Shown here one piece after another: positions 1 to 13,224 of a DNA stretch of 64,000 nt (position 1 is its first letter; each line of letters begins with the position of its first letter). Source of the stretch: Mycteria americana (taxonomy: Eukaryota > Chordata > Aves > Ciconiiformes > Ciconiidae); assembly GCF_035582795.1 (NCBI RefSeq), contig NC_134368.1:36144501-36208500 (forward strand), read 5' to 3'. Under the pieces are notes generated by a model. The model did no database searches, was not told the DNA's origin, and worked only from the letters and a program-made list of their open reading frames with translations. The position numbers were made by a program, and so were the translations under genes.

Positions 1-3000
1 TGACCGTTGGATTAACTCTGCCTTTTCTTCTAATGGGCTTGAACCACTTCTACAGGCAGTGTAGGGAGATTGGGATACTGTAGAAGAAGGAGAAATGTTT
101 TTAAATGTAACTAATAAATTTACATAAAATGCCAGTTTCCTCTGGAAATAGCTGACTTCTTACCCTGTCCTGCTTCTGCTCATGTAGGTCTTGGATTTTC
201 CTAGATTAAGCTAGGTGAAGTTTGGGGGCTGTGGGTGGAGGTAGTTCAAGTCTGCACTAGCCAACAAGTCATAGTTACATTACCATAATGTAAGCCATAG
301 CTATACTACCATACCGGGACATCCTGCAAGTAGTGTAAGCTCCATTCACAAGCTTTCCTCCTTCAAGTGTTTTTTTGGGAGACCCAAATGGCCCTTTTGT
401 TTTCAAACTAGCCACTTAAATATTCATATGACTTTAAATCTGGTTGTTGGCTCAGAACAATAACAGTTTGCTCACAGAAATCCTAGATAGTAATGTTTCA
501 ATAAAAAAGTAAGTTGTACCAATGCCACTTAAAAAAGAAAAATAGTTGGCCTCAAATCTTACTGTTAGAAAGATAACTATGGAGCAAAATATTCACACCT
601 CTTCACTGATTTTTCAACATGCTGTTAAAATCTAGATTCACAGAGCATAGGAGAGCTTGATAGCAAAAAGACAATTTATATTGTTCCCATTGAAGGGGCC
701 ATGTAAAATGGGGATCATGATTTTCAGAGCTGCACAATTTAATATTCATAAAAAATTGTTACCACTTCTTGTTCTTTAATGAAAGTGACAAAATTATTTT
801 AACACCGTTCCTATAAACAAGAACAGGAAAAGGTGTCTCTAAAAAATAGTAATTCTGGTTCTTCGCTTTTCTGGTTGGCACACAATTTCTCAGGAAAGCT
901 GTTTAAGTCAGTGGAAGTCTATTAATGTAAGAGTACTCTGGAGAGAGATGCACACAGTTTCTTTCGAGTTGCATTTCAATTCTTCGCTTTCATTCTTTCA
1001 GATTCCACTACTGAAATTACATAAACAACAACTCTGTTTTGACTAAATTATCATGTCAAGTAAAGATGGGTGGTAATATACAGTTTATATTCACCTATTC
1101 ATTTACCTTTTCATATCAAAATGGAAAAAAAATCTTTGTTTCCTTCTCTTCTAAACACTTTTCTCTCCATTATCCAAGAGTAAAATTACTTATATTAGCA
1201 TATTTCCCACAACTGCTCTTCGGTCAAGATTCATGGGTTTTGTCTTTGCTTTACCAATTCAAGAACCTTTCATCATCAAGGAACATTCCTAGCAACTATA
1301 TGGATAAACAGACACAAATACATGATTAAATGCCCTGTGAAGAAGCAAGAAGGAGGAAAAATGGTCTTATTAATAAATACTTAGCATAAAACTGAAAGAC
1401 TATGGTTATGGAAAGCACATTGTAATAGAGCAGAAATGACAAAAAAAGGCTATCAGGGCTCCTGCTGGTTTTTTTTTCCAACATTGCCTCGATTTGTATC
1501 ATGATATTAAGTCTTTTCTAGCTAAATACTAGGCAACCAAGCATGGCAGTGCTTGGCTTTTAGACGTATTCTGCTTAACGGAGAATTATGTGTGTCCATG
1601 AACAGAGCTGCACGATCCACCAAAGAATGAGATCCCCAGATATGGGTATGTTGATCTGGGGAGCCACCCATAACTGCTTGTAGAAAGCATTGAAGAAAAA
1701 GGTTGGGTGAAAACCTTCCCCCTTTCATGGATATAGTTAGATCTGGAGAGGCACATCTCTCTCGCATGCAATACCACTGGCGAAGCTGGAGCCTGTGCAC
1801 TAAAAATGTTCTACAGTCGCCATTGGTTTTAATGGATTTGAAGTCAGTCTCATAAACTACAGCTGCATGCTAACATCCACAAATAAATATGATTGGGATT
1901 TTTCTTACTAGAAAAGAATAATTTTTAAGTACCAAAAAAAAAATATTTTGAGGCTATGGAACCAACCAGAAACCTCTGTAGTGCAAGCCAAAATATCATT
2001 GACATTTCAGCTAGAAGTTATTTCAGACAATAGAGATGGGGTTGGGTGCATCTATAACATCACTAAGGAAACCTCAATTATGGCATAACAACATGCTGTC
2101 ATATTGCCTGAATGCTTGCTCTCCTGAACTAGTGCTCATAGTCAGAGGTGGGTTCATTGGGCAGAAGTCCCCTGCTTCTCAGGTAAATCCTATTCTACAT
2201 GGCATAGATAAATGCATCTTCATTTCACAGCATCACCATTTCCTGCAGAAAAGAGCATTTGGTCTATTTACAAGATCTGAGCAAGACCAAGGAGTGAATC
2301 CATGAGACGTATGTATACAAAACTGCCAGAGTGCCACTATTGACACAGTTGGATCATATGGATGGTAACAATTCTGAATCTTAATAAAACAGAGGAGGGG
2401 GGGTTAGAAGAGAGAGGGAGAAAGAGACATAAAGGGATTTCTTTTCTCTTTTTTCCCTCTTTTTCTTTTTTATGAATATGTTCTTTTGGTATGAAAGAGA
2501 AACAGAAAGAGAAGAATGTGTAAAAACAGATGTGGAACTACAAAGCCTCCCCACAGACTCCTTGAGAAGGAAGATGTACATAAAGAGCAGTCTGTGTGGC
2601 CATTAAAGTACAAACTGATTCAGAAAGAGGATACAAAGAAATGTTACAGTAAGCACATAATTCATTGCAAAAGTTGAGATGTATATAACTATCCCAGAGT
2701 AGCAGGGAATTATTCTTTCTTGCATGATTAAATACAGCTAGTGTTTGCAAATATGAGGAAATCACTGCACAGCTGATCTAGAGCATGCAAAGTTTGTCAG
2801 GAAAAGTAGTACATTTCTTAGACAAATCTGATATAGTTGTAGCAGGGGGAGACAAGCTGGTAGGCTAACGTATAGCCTCAGTCCGCAGCAGCTACAACTA
2901 CACTATTATGACATTGCTGATATAAATAAGGTCCTTCTTTCATCTGAGAATCTCATTCAATCCTTTAGACAGAACGATGCGTGGTTCTTAATGTTGTCCA

Positions 3001-3163
3001 AGGCAAATTCCAATGGTAGCTCATCCTCATCACTACTATAGCAGAAGCCTCTCAGGGCAGCTTCCTACTGTAGTTCTGAGTCACGTTAAGGAAAATGTCT
3101 CCCTATCTTTTCTATAAGATTTTCAAGGGTTATAGATCACCCAGAAAGCTAACCATACCCTGG
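1..3163. other. Intergenic, no gene seen
   Basis: This AT-rich non-coding stretch shows no exon-like reading frame, RNA gene or transposon that I can recognise. The open frames here are short (under about 100 codons), low in complexity and start at arbitrary codons. One local oddity is a purine-rich arm at 2406-2427 followed by a pyrimidine-rich arm at 2438-2471, which form an imperfect inverted, mirror-like pair. Distance from the FAT1 promoter (about 48 kb) and the lack of coding signal make it intergenic or distal regulatory DNA. Confidence 0.7.
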
Positions 3164-3736
3164 GCTGCATCAAAAGAAGCGTGGCCAGCAGGTCAAGGGA
3201 GGTGATTCTCCCCCTCTACTCTGCTCTGGTGAGACCCCACCCGGAGTACTGAGTCCAGCTCTGGAGCCCTCAGCACAGGAAAGACATGGACCTGTTGGAG
3301 CGGGTCCAGAGGAGGGCCACAAAAATGATCAGAGGGATGGAACACCTCTCCTATGAGGAAAGGCTGAGAGAGTTGGGGTTGGAGAAGACCTTATAGCAGC
3401 CTTCCAGTACCTGAAGGGGGCCTACAGTAAAGATGGGGAGGGACTTTTTACAAGGGCATGTAGTAATAGGATAAGGTGCGATAGCTTTAAACTGTAAGAG
3501 GGTAGATTTAGATTAGATATAAGGAAAAAATTCTTCACTGTGAGGGTGGTGAGGCACTGGAACAGGTTGCCCAGAGAAGCTGTGGATGCCCCATCCCTGG
3601 AAGTGTTCAAGGCCAGGTCGGATGGGGCTTTGAGCAACCTGGCCTATGGAAGGTGTCCCTGCCCATGGCAAGGGGGTTGGAAATAGATGATCTTTAAGGT
3701 CCTTTCCAACCCAAACCGTTCTATGATTCTGTGATA
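3164..3736 (+). mobile_element. CR1 LINE fragment, 5'-truncated, 3' end intact
   Basis: This is the 3' end of a chicken-repeat-1 (CR1) non-LTR retrotransposon. It carries the familiar block about bystander-type text 'ctctggtgagacccca', then 'gagcgggtccagagga', 'gaaaggctgagagag', 'actggaacaggttgcc' and the closing run ending in CTATGATTCTGTGAT, the octamer-type terminus of the family. The 5' portion, including the complete endonuclease and reverse transcriptase ORF, is missing, as in nearly all bird copies. Compared with the CR1 consensus as I remember it, about 25-30 bp are deleted near 3378-3385, just after 'gttggggttgg'. Divergence looks low to moderate. No target-site duplication is evident. 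The left boundary is approximate. Confidence 0.93.
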
Positions 3737-5816
3737 CGATCTTTTTCTAATGAATTTACAGTCTGAACTGTTATATTTTTTTTTCTGTAGTCCTATTCGC
3801 ACTTTCACATTTGCAGTCCAAAAAAAAGCTGTAAAGGCCCAATGCTTTTACCACTTTTGAATTCGCTACTGGTGCTTGGATTAGTTACTGTTTCTCATAC
3901 AGTGCTCCTTCTGCAATTTCACATTCCATTCTTTTATTTTCATTTTTCTTATGGTTTCTAACACTGAAGAGTATCGGCTTTTATTAGTGAGAGACACTTA
4001 AAATGTACACATGAATTATATGGTAAGTGGAAAGTGTGATTTATGCCTTTGTTTTGACTGTTCATTTATTAACCGCATACTATGTATCATTGTTTTTAAT
4101 AAAGTTTTTTTTTAAAAAAAAGTTATGCTTTTTGCTTCATCTTCTGTTGCTGTGATCTCCTCAGTCCCTATTATCTTCATCAGCTTCTATTCACCCCAGC
4201 CCATTTCAGTGTATGGCCCCAAAAGTTTCAGTTATTTTCTGCATTTCATAGGCCAACATTTCAGACTTACCTCTTCTTAACACTGTATATTGCTGAAAGC
4301 GGCTTCCCACTCACTCGTACCATCTACCGCTCATCCCATTACACAGTTCCCAAGCGTCATTATCATAGAAGCATGTGTTCTGAAATGCATTTCGTGTTAA
4401 ATTGTTTCATGACTTCTTTCAAATATGCTTACATTCAACAGAACTGAAATGCTGAGTTGGGTGGTCCCTACTGCTTTGTGGTAGAGGCAAGAGCAAAACA
4501 TCATGTGTGATTTCAACACCGTTAAGTTGTTTATTGATAATCCAGAAGTGATGTGGCTGAATCAGCATTATCTCCACTGTAAGAGGTTTCTGGTGTTAAC
4601 TCTTCTGTTGCCTATCACCATGCACAGATCACAGACAGAGCAATTCCCTATCCTGTCATCTCTTTTGACGGAAAATGCCTACAAAAGTCTATAGAGGCTT
4701 TGTATCAAGAACGGCAGCAGCATCTGTCCCTCAGGGAATACGTGTCTTTGCTTTTCCTCTAGATTTCAATGATACATGATAAAAATACAACAGAAATGAT
4801 TAAGTATGACAGTATCTTTGACTCAGACTGTCTTTATTTTCCAGACTAATTATACTACAGAACTTCACTCTCCTACTCAGACTGCTTCAAAGCTTCTCCA
4901 GCTGGGCATGTTCCTCATGCACAGCATCAGACGATATTACTGTCTCCAAATCAGTTGGTACTATCATTCAAATAGCAGCTTCCTGATTCAAAACTAAACC
5001 CATCGCAGTCTTCTCATTAATTATAGTAACAATTTGGAGGAGATTGCTGTTGCACGTTACAGCAGTACACATGAATTAAAACATCAACAAAACACAGTTG
5101 TGTTTAGAGTTCGGTAGTAACAGACGGGTGTTCATGTGCAGCTATTTCCTAACAAATGGCTAAACTCTTTTCTGCTTTACATAGTGGAATTGTATACTAT
5201 TTAAGCCAGAGCTAAACTTATCCAGAATTCCACCCAAGTATCTGAACTGTTTGCAGCAAAGACCCAAAGTTAATTTTCACTCACTTATTCCCATGTAGCT
5301 CTGCTGAAGCTAATAGAGTTGCATAGGTCTGACGAGAATTTGGCTTCAGTTTTCTAAGAACATCTGTTCATTTCATGACAGCCATTTATTTGTGGGTTAT
5401 GTTAGTTAGAACAGAGCCAGATGCTGATCTGTTTCTCAAAGCAACTTATTCTTTGAGTGATCCCACTGATACAAGCACCTTGTTTTTGCTGAAGAACAAC
5501 CAGCCTATGCGTGACAGTGACGCACCATAGGAAAATAATCTGTTACATTCTCTTTATCTATTCTTTCTCCTTAGCCATCAAATACCCCGTTAGGTACAAA
5601 CAGTGTCACTTTGCACCAGTTAAGTGCTATTGAATCCCAAGGGAATGTAGGACACACTTTATCTCTATAGTAGGATAAATCCTGTTTATATTGCTAGATG
5701 CTCTTAAGTTATGCACTGGCAAGGCAAGCTTCACCATCTGCCAGGGATTTATAGGAGACCTGGCAGAAATGGATGAAGGTAAGATATTCTTAATCAATAT
5801 ACTCCTTTATTTCTTC

Positions 5817-5889
5817 TCCTCTCTCTGTCGGTCTGTCTGTCCATCCGTCCATCTATCTGTCTGTCTGTCTGTCCCTCCTTCCTCCCTCC
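5817..5889. repeat. CTGT/CCAT/CTCC tetranucleotide microsatellite
   Basis: This is a pyrimidine-rich tetranucleotide repeat: CTGT units interspersed with CCAT and CTAT units, passing into CTCC/TTCC units at the right end. It is imperfect and probably length-variable. Nothing suggests a function. Confidence 0.85.
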
Positions 5890-8800
5890 ATAGACTCATA
5901 GCCACTAAGCCAGCACCATCCACCTGTGCCAGTGACTACCAGCCTTCTGGCTCAGGAGGGGACACAGATGCCTTGAACCACTAAGCAACTACCCCTCGTA
6001 TATTTTTTATATGCTGAGGGCTTCATGCCTATGCACCTGGTTTGGGATAACACATTTTCATTCAGCTGTTGATGACTTTGAATCCAGTTGAGAAAACAGC
6101 TCATTTGAATTCTCCACAGCTTGTTTGCTTCTGCATCTAATTCATTACCTGATCACTTCTAATTAGAACAGTTGCAATGGAAGAGTTGTTTTGTTCTCTG
6201 TGGTTAACAATTATTTCCTCCCAGTCAGGACACAGGACCTTTCCTAGTGGAAGAGAATCTGCAAGAGAATATTGAAAAATTTAGGTTTGTTTGCAGATCA
6301 GAAGGAAAAGGTTAACGTAAAACACTTAAAAGACACCATTCAGGTTTTCTGCCACAGGATGTTTCACAGTTATCAAAATATTTTAGTTTTATATTATTTT
6401 TCTGGTATTGTTATCACTTTCCATTCCCAGCATTTATTTCCCAAAATACATGGTTTGTTGTAATAATAATATACTTCTTTTTTTTTCTGATCTTCTTCTA
6501 TAATCATAGCCAATTTTGCCTACAGATTCATGGGCTTTGGAGTCCCAAGATTTCTCAGTGAGAAACTGTTATTTTTTGCCTTACAACAAAATTATAGGAA
6601 AAAAGGTACTATCATTTTACTTAAGAAAAACTACATGTGACAAACAAATGCACAGTGTTTGGGGCATTATCGTAATTTTCTTAAAGCTCTATGTTGTTTG
6701 TACAGGGACTGTTGCTGGTGTCATGGGTGGAGACCAATAGCACAGAGGAAAGAATGTTGCTAGTTGAGAAATGATTGTTTGAAAGCATAAACAGAAATGT
6801 GCACACAAGCAGGTGACAAGATGAAGCACTATTTTTGGTTAAAAAAAAAATAAAATAAGAGTAGTAGATGTTTGGGTCCCACTAAGTAATAATAATTACA
6901 TTTAAAGCACCTCTGTAGGCTACTGGCTTTGAAGTGTGCAGAAAGAAAAGTAATGACTGATAAGTGTTTGCGAGTGTTCAATTTGTAATGGCCAGAAGAG
7001 ATAACTCAGCTCAGTTTGATACTAATTAAGGACTTATTGTCTCTCTTTCAGCTCTGGGTCCAGTTGTACACTAAAATTATACATTTTGACATAATTTTTT
7101 TGCTACTTGTATGCTTGAGCATAACAAGCGAATGTCACTGTACCTCAGTAATTTAGGTATCATTATACAATTAGCTGAAGTACTTGCTTGCATAATTGTA
7201 AATCAGCTGCGTGGTTTTGAGTTGCATGTTGCAGTTGTAACTGATTTGTAATATAGCCAAGATGAGAGACGGTGTCTCAGTTCTCTGCTTTTCTCCTATT
7301 AGCTCTGAAAAAAAATTAGACTTACAAGAAACAGTAGAATGTCATTAGGCAGCTTAATTAATCAAATTTACTTAAAGTATCTGAAGCATTATTCATCTAG
7401 CAGATGTATTATGTGGATTAAAATGAATCGAACATCATAACTTCCAGCTTGTATCTCATACCTTTCTGTTAGCCTGGCTCAGCTTTGAATTGAAAGATTG
7501 GAATTAAACACAAAGATTTGAACTCAAGTCAGGTACAGCGTTTTCTCTAAATTAGCTGTCTTCTGGCTGTCTCTGAGCAAGAGCATTCTCTTTTTCTGGG
7601 CTTGCTACCATAAGACTCCTTTGACTATGTTTCCTCTACCCTTGGAGGTTTAGCCTGAGGTCCAACGACCCACCTATTGGACCTCTTTCCATCCCCTGTT
7701 TTACTCTTCAGGATATAGCAGGATTTAAAACTGAACTCCCAACTCATAAATCCACAGAGCTCCATTGAAGTTAATGGAGCAACACCAACTTGTATCAGCT
7801 GATGGCCTGGTCCTCTGTAAATAGGAAAGTTGGTTCTCAGCATTTGTGTCCTATGTGCTGTGCCCGGTCTGTCTCATGTGGCATCATGTCCCCACAATCA
7901 GCTCAGGGGGGCCCAGGATCAGCTCTTAGCCTTGCCTCAGACATAAGCCGACCCCTGAGAGAAGGATCAGCCACATTCACCTTGCTGCCAAATAGTGAAC
8001 CTCATTCTCAGATGTTAGTGACAAACCTTCCCTGCCAAGGGCAGGTGTATAACCTGACGGTATATATAATATATGTGAGTTTGTTGCTCAAATCACAGAA
8101 TGAATGTGAGTAGATCCAGCTATTTGTTTGAGTTCACCCATGAAAGCCCCTGGTTCTGTACCTAGTGTACCAACAATGTTAGAAGCTGTCTCAAATACAA
8201 GAAAAAGTGCGAGGTGAAGCTTGAAGGTTTAAGGATCAGCATCACAAAGCTCCCGCAAAGACGCCTGCCCACAGCAGCAAGCAATCCATACTAGGGCAAT
8301 GGTGTTGCACACTGCTAGGGCTTCAGGGTGAGATTGCGTTTTGTTCCAATGCATTTCTCTCACCATTCCAGACTAAATGCCAAGTCTTGAGAGAAGAGCA
8401 AGCAGGCGATTACATTATGCGTAGGTGATTATACAACTAGTGTACTCAAACTTATGTCTGTTCACGACAAGTTTTGCACAGTAGCTAGGTAGCGTGCACT
8501 GCATATCACCTCTGCCTCTACTTTTCTCAAAAGAAAAGTATTCTCTATAAATTATACTAGCTGCCACATCCTTTTGGTTCATATTAGCTGATTTGTGAAT
8601 CAGCCAAGCAAGACACAGAGCTAGCCCAATATCAGCGTACCGCATGATAAGCACACTGTTTTGCAGGAAACTGCTACTTAAATTGAGGTATGGAGTATTC
8701 TTGCTTTTAAGTTCCAGTCTTGAACTAAAAGCAACAAGAATTAGCAACAAGAAAAAAAACTGTATATTTTTAGTATATTCATGTTTATATTTCATGTAAT

Positions 8801-11800
8801 CCTACTACTTGACAATATGCCAGTACTTGCATATTGTACAAGCATATACCATGCTTGATACGTCAGAAAATTGTATGGGGTTTTTTTGCTTCTTACCTTT
8901 ACTTCTACCTATTTTCTCTTCAATACTACTCACTCCTTTGTTTCTTTGTTTAATGGGCGAGGACAAAAACTGCCACATAGTAACTCATGGAGGATATTCT
9001 CCAAGCTGGTGAATCGCATCTATATGGTGCCTCTTTTTTTCTCACAAGTTTCAAGAGAATTTACCCTCTTGGAGCCTTGCACAGAGGGGTTAAAATATGA
9101 GTTTCTTCCTCCTCTTCTTTCAAATTCATGTAAAATTAGTTACACTTCTCCGTGCTATAAATACGGGAAGAGAATTTCCTCTAGGGCTGGGAGTCCTAGA
9201 CAATTCTCCTAAACATTGTCTGGTTCTATTTTCCCTTTTTGAAATTAAATTAATTAGTGGCAACACACTCCTTCTTCCTGTCTTTGCTTTATCTTTTTAG
9301 AATTTGCTATTTAGAGTTCTTGATTCCTAAATAATGAAGCAATAAATTTCAGTTTTAGAAAATGTTTTTTCTTTGGGAGGAAAATAAGTTGTTCTTCTCT
9401 TGAATTAGGAATAACCTGTGGGTGGCCCTGGATTCTCTCCAAGATCTACTGAAGATGAGATAAAACAGCCTGACCACTGTGAGAGGAAGAAAGTGGGTGA
9501 GTGGAAAACAGAAAACTTTGAATTTTCAGATATGATTGCATCAGAAAAACGAGAGCTAAACTTTGCCACTGATCTTCTCCTTTGCTTCAGTAGCCCAGGA
9601 TAGTAGGTGTTCCTCATTCATTATTTCTTCTCTGCAGTAAGTTCTTCATTAAATAAAACCTTGAAAATAATAAAGCATTTCTCCTATTATTCAGCTTTTT
9701 TTTTACTTTCTTCATACAAATAGACAGAATTATTGAACATTATTTACTGTAATTTTGCTCCCAGTATGGAACAAGGCTGGTTTTGACTGCAAACATTTGG
9801 TGCCTCACATTTAGATATAACAAAATCAAAGTCAGTTGTAGCTTAAGTCAAGCTCTCTTTTTATTTATCCCTTCTCCTTTCCACAGTGTTCCCAAAGTCA
9901 ACAGAGGAGAAAAATGTCCAGTTAAACAGCTCTCACTTTGATCCATGTGTACTTTTGATGTCCTTACTGACAGAGTGTTTTTAAAATTAAAAATGGAACT
10001 TTTTCTATGCAGGCAGGGTATTATGCAACAAGACCCTAAATACATCTAAACACCACATCTTCTGCTAAAAAGTGAAAGACAAGAAAGAGTGAAATCTGGT
10101 ATCATCGATGCCAACAGAAACGTTGCTATTAATTTGAATGAAGCCAAGTTTTCTTCCAAAAATTAAAACATTAGATACGTGTTTTCATTTTCATGACTCC
10201 CAAAATATACTCCAGAACCCCATATTGCTACTGCTTCCCAAAATTTCAAACCAAATAAAATTGGGGTGTGGATATGTTCGAACAGGCACCTCATAATGTT
10301 CAGGTGCTACAACAACGGATCTATTCATTCAAGAGGTCCTACTCAGCATTTTGAATAATCTCTGAAGCAAGATTCCACGTTATGGGACAATTTCTATAAT
10401 GGGAATATATATCTGATGTCCTGAGTATTTGTTATTTTACATCACCCAGATTGTGTCACACAGTTTACTCTTTCTGTACTCGTCACACCCTTCTGCAGAG
10501 AGGCTGATGAAGACAGAGGGTTCCTATGGTCACCCAACTCCTTACAAGCCTACAGCCACCAGGCTACTCTTCTCAGAGCCTGCATGTCAATTTGAGAGAG
10601 GTCCTTAAGATTTACTAACCCTCCTGTCACAGCAAGCTGGCTGCCTGATCTGTCTCGTCAAGAGATAAAATGAGCACTGGGGAAAGAGATGTGGGGGGAG
10701 AGAAGGAATACTAAGACTTAAAAGCCAAGTGGGACTTCATAGAAAACACAACCCCAGAAAGAGCTGGAAATGTAAATTAGTTCACAGTTCTTTACAACAC
10801 AGCTAGTATAAGTGTGACGAAAAGAATAAGCCTAAGACTGCACTTCTCACTGCTGAATATACTGTAATAACTCATTACTTCCCACTGGACTCCCAAATCC
10901 TGCAGAAATGATGGGCTCACAGGCAAACCTGGAGCCTTTGAGGAATATTTAAAGACGTCTGAATTAGACAAAATATGTTTAAAATCTCATGCGGGCAGAC
11001 CTCTCCCCACTGTACACCTTTAGAAGCCTAGACATAAATTATTCCAACAAATGTCAGCTGTTGGAGAGCATAGGGGATTTTTTTGCAGTATTTTTATGAA
11101 ATATTAAGTGTCACTTAGTGTAACTGTGTGGTCTTGGTTGCTTAACTGACTTCAAGGGATTAACTTCTGTTCGGAGATACTCTCTGGGATTGAGGAAAAG
11201 GCAGTCAATGGACTAATGTGCGGCACACTACCAGGTCTGGGTTGGAAGGGTGAACTATCTGGGCTCAGTGACATTTGAATAGATTTAACTGTGCAGTTCT
11301 GTAGATAAATCAATCTTATTCTGCCTTGTGGGCTGGTAGCCAGCATGTGAGGAAGGAACTTAATTACCTGAATAGGCTGACTAGAGGAACATAAGACAAT
11401 CGTATATGTAAGAGTTATAAAATAAAGTGCCTTTTACCCTGTGGGTGTTTGGACAGAAAAATAAAGGGATAATCAATGCGTAGATGAGAATCTCTTGTTC
11501 TATGATTTAGGGGAGAAATGGTGTACCAGCCACAGAAGACTCCTAGAGGACTTTGACTCACTTCCGAAAAGCTGACCAATTTCCTAACAGACAAAACCAT
11601 ACAGAATGGGATGTTTATTATTTTGGCTACAACTATTTTCTGTGCTATTTAAAGAAAAGGGTAATTGTGGTTAAAGTCTCTCAGAAAATCTGAATGTCTT
11701 CTCTCAACTAACAGAAGCCTTAGAGAGTGCATTGTAAATCCAGCACACCTAAACCCTCATGAGCTACTGCAGAGCCCAGGCATCATCAGTAGTGCTGGGA

Positions 11801-13160
11801 ATCATGTGAAAAGTGGGGTGTTGTAGAGAGGGAACCTATGTCCTGAGAGTTACTGCCTGCTCAAGAGAGCCTCGATAGCACATGGGTGTAATACTTAAGG
11901 ACCTCATAAGCATCTAGCCAGTGCTGTGGCATGACTAAAAATGCCTTTCTTGTTTTATTAACCACCCCTATCTTTAATTTAACCATTTCCATAGGGACAA
12001 CTGCCCCTACAAAATGCATTTGTTCATGTTTTCAAGTTGGATGTTAAAATACTAAAAAATCCAAAAGAAGCATTCATTCCCAGCATCTAATGCTTTTGCC
12101 TACTTTGATTTTGTAAGCACGTAGAGAATCCCTATAAGCAAAATTTTCCTCAGAGTTACATACTATAACAACATGGATTTAGCTGAGACAGGTCACAGAG
12201 GACCTTCACTGGTTGTGAAATTCAGATGCAGTTTTTTATTCATATCTAGTATTTCCTAAAGCTTTATAAACATCCAGACTGTATTTCACTTCATGCTGAG
12301 ATGGTGGACATATTATGCTTTTTATTCAGATACATTGCTCTTGCTGACATGTGTTACTAACCAGCATGCTGGTGATAGAACTCAGTAAGGGCTGTTTGTA
12401 ATAGGAACTTTACTTTTCCTATTGCTCTTTTAACGCAGTGTTATACACCATAGCTATGCTATACCTCCAGTATAACACATAATACTGTTGTATTGAATTC
12501 TTACAAAGAATACTGCATTTCATCTTCATGGCATACGTCCAACACATCATACAGTGCAGCACATAACTGACAGGTATATACCTACGCTCTCACATAACTC
12601 CACTATTAACTAAAAAACCCATACTTAAAGGAAAGGATTCTGAATTTAGTAAAAAGTTATCAGAAATCTATTGGTTTCTACCTATAAATTAACTCACGTA
12701 CTTTTTAATTTATTTTTGTATTCATAACTGTGGTCAAGTTTGATTACATGCAGGTCAGAAAGCAGTTTGATAAATACAGAAATGGTACATTTTGTACTCT
12801 TCCACTGCAACTATGCAAAAATGTTATCAGGCAATTAATTTTTTCATTAAGCAGGCCCTAAATATTCTTCCATTTTCCACTGTCAAGATATTATATTCCT
12901 TAGCAAGAGAAAGTAATTTCTTATTGGTTGCGCAAAAGCAAGCTCATCTGTTTATATTTACCTTTTCTTTAATATTTTATTTTTCATAATAAAAAATCAC
13001 TTTGACCTTATTAGAGAAACAAGGACCATCTACCTAGTGTTGCATGGCAGTAAACACACACACAAACTGAATCCAAAGGCGTTAGTGAATGAAAGAGGAA
13101 TCTGGTGCCTTACCGTGTGATCGCCTTGTTCCTGCGGCTGTGAAAGTGCCTTGCGACTGT

Positions 13161-13224
13161 ACATGCACACGCACGTGCACACGCACGTGCACACACACAT
13201 GCAGACACGCGCGCACGCACACAC
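13161..13224. repeat. Alternating CA/CG dinucleotide tract, Z-DNA-prone
   Basis: The tract is almost strictly alternating purine-pyrimidine, built from CACACG, CACGTG and CGCGCG steps, including two copies of ACACGCACGTGC in tandem at about 13167-13190. Such sequence favours left-handed Z-DNA under supercoiling, and each CACGTG core is also a palindromic E-box. It most likely arose by expansion of a CA repeat with CpG variants that have not decayed. Confidence 0.8.

Noticed and set aside
8415-8795. 126-codon minus-strand open frame
   Set aside because: Composition resembles random AT-rich DNA, with no promoter, splice or family signal.
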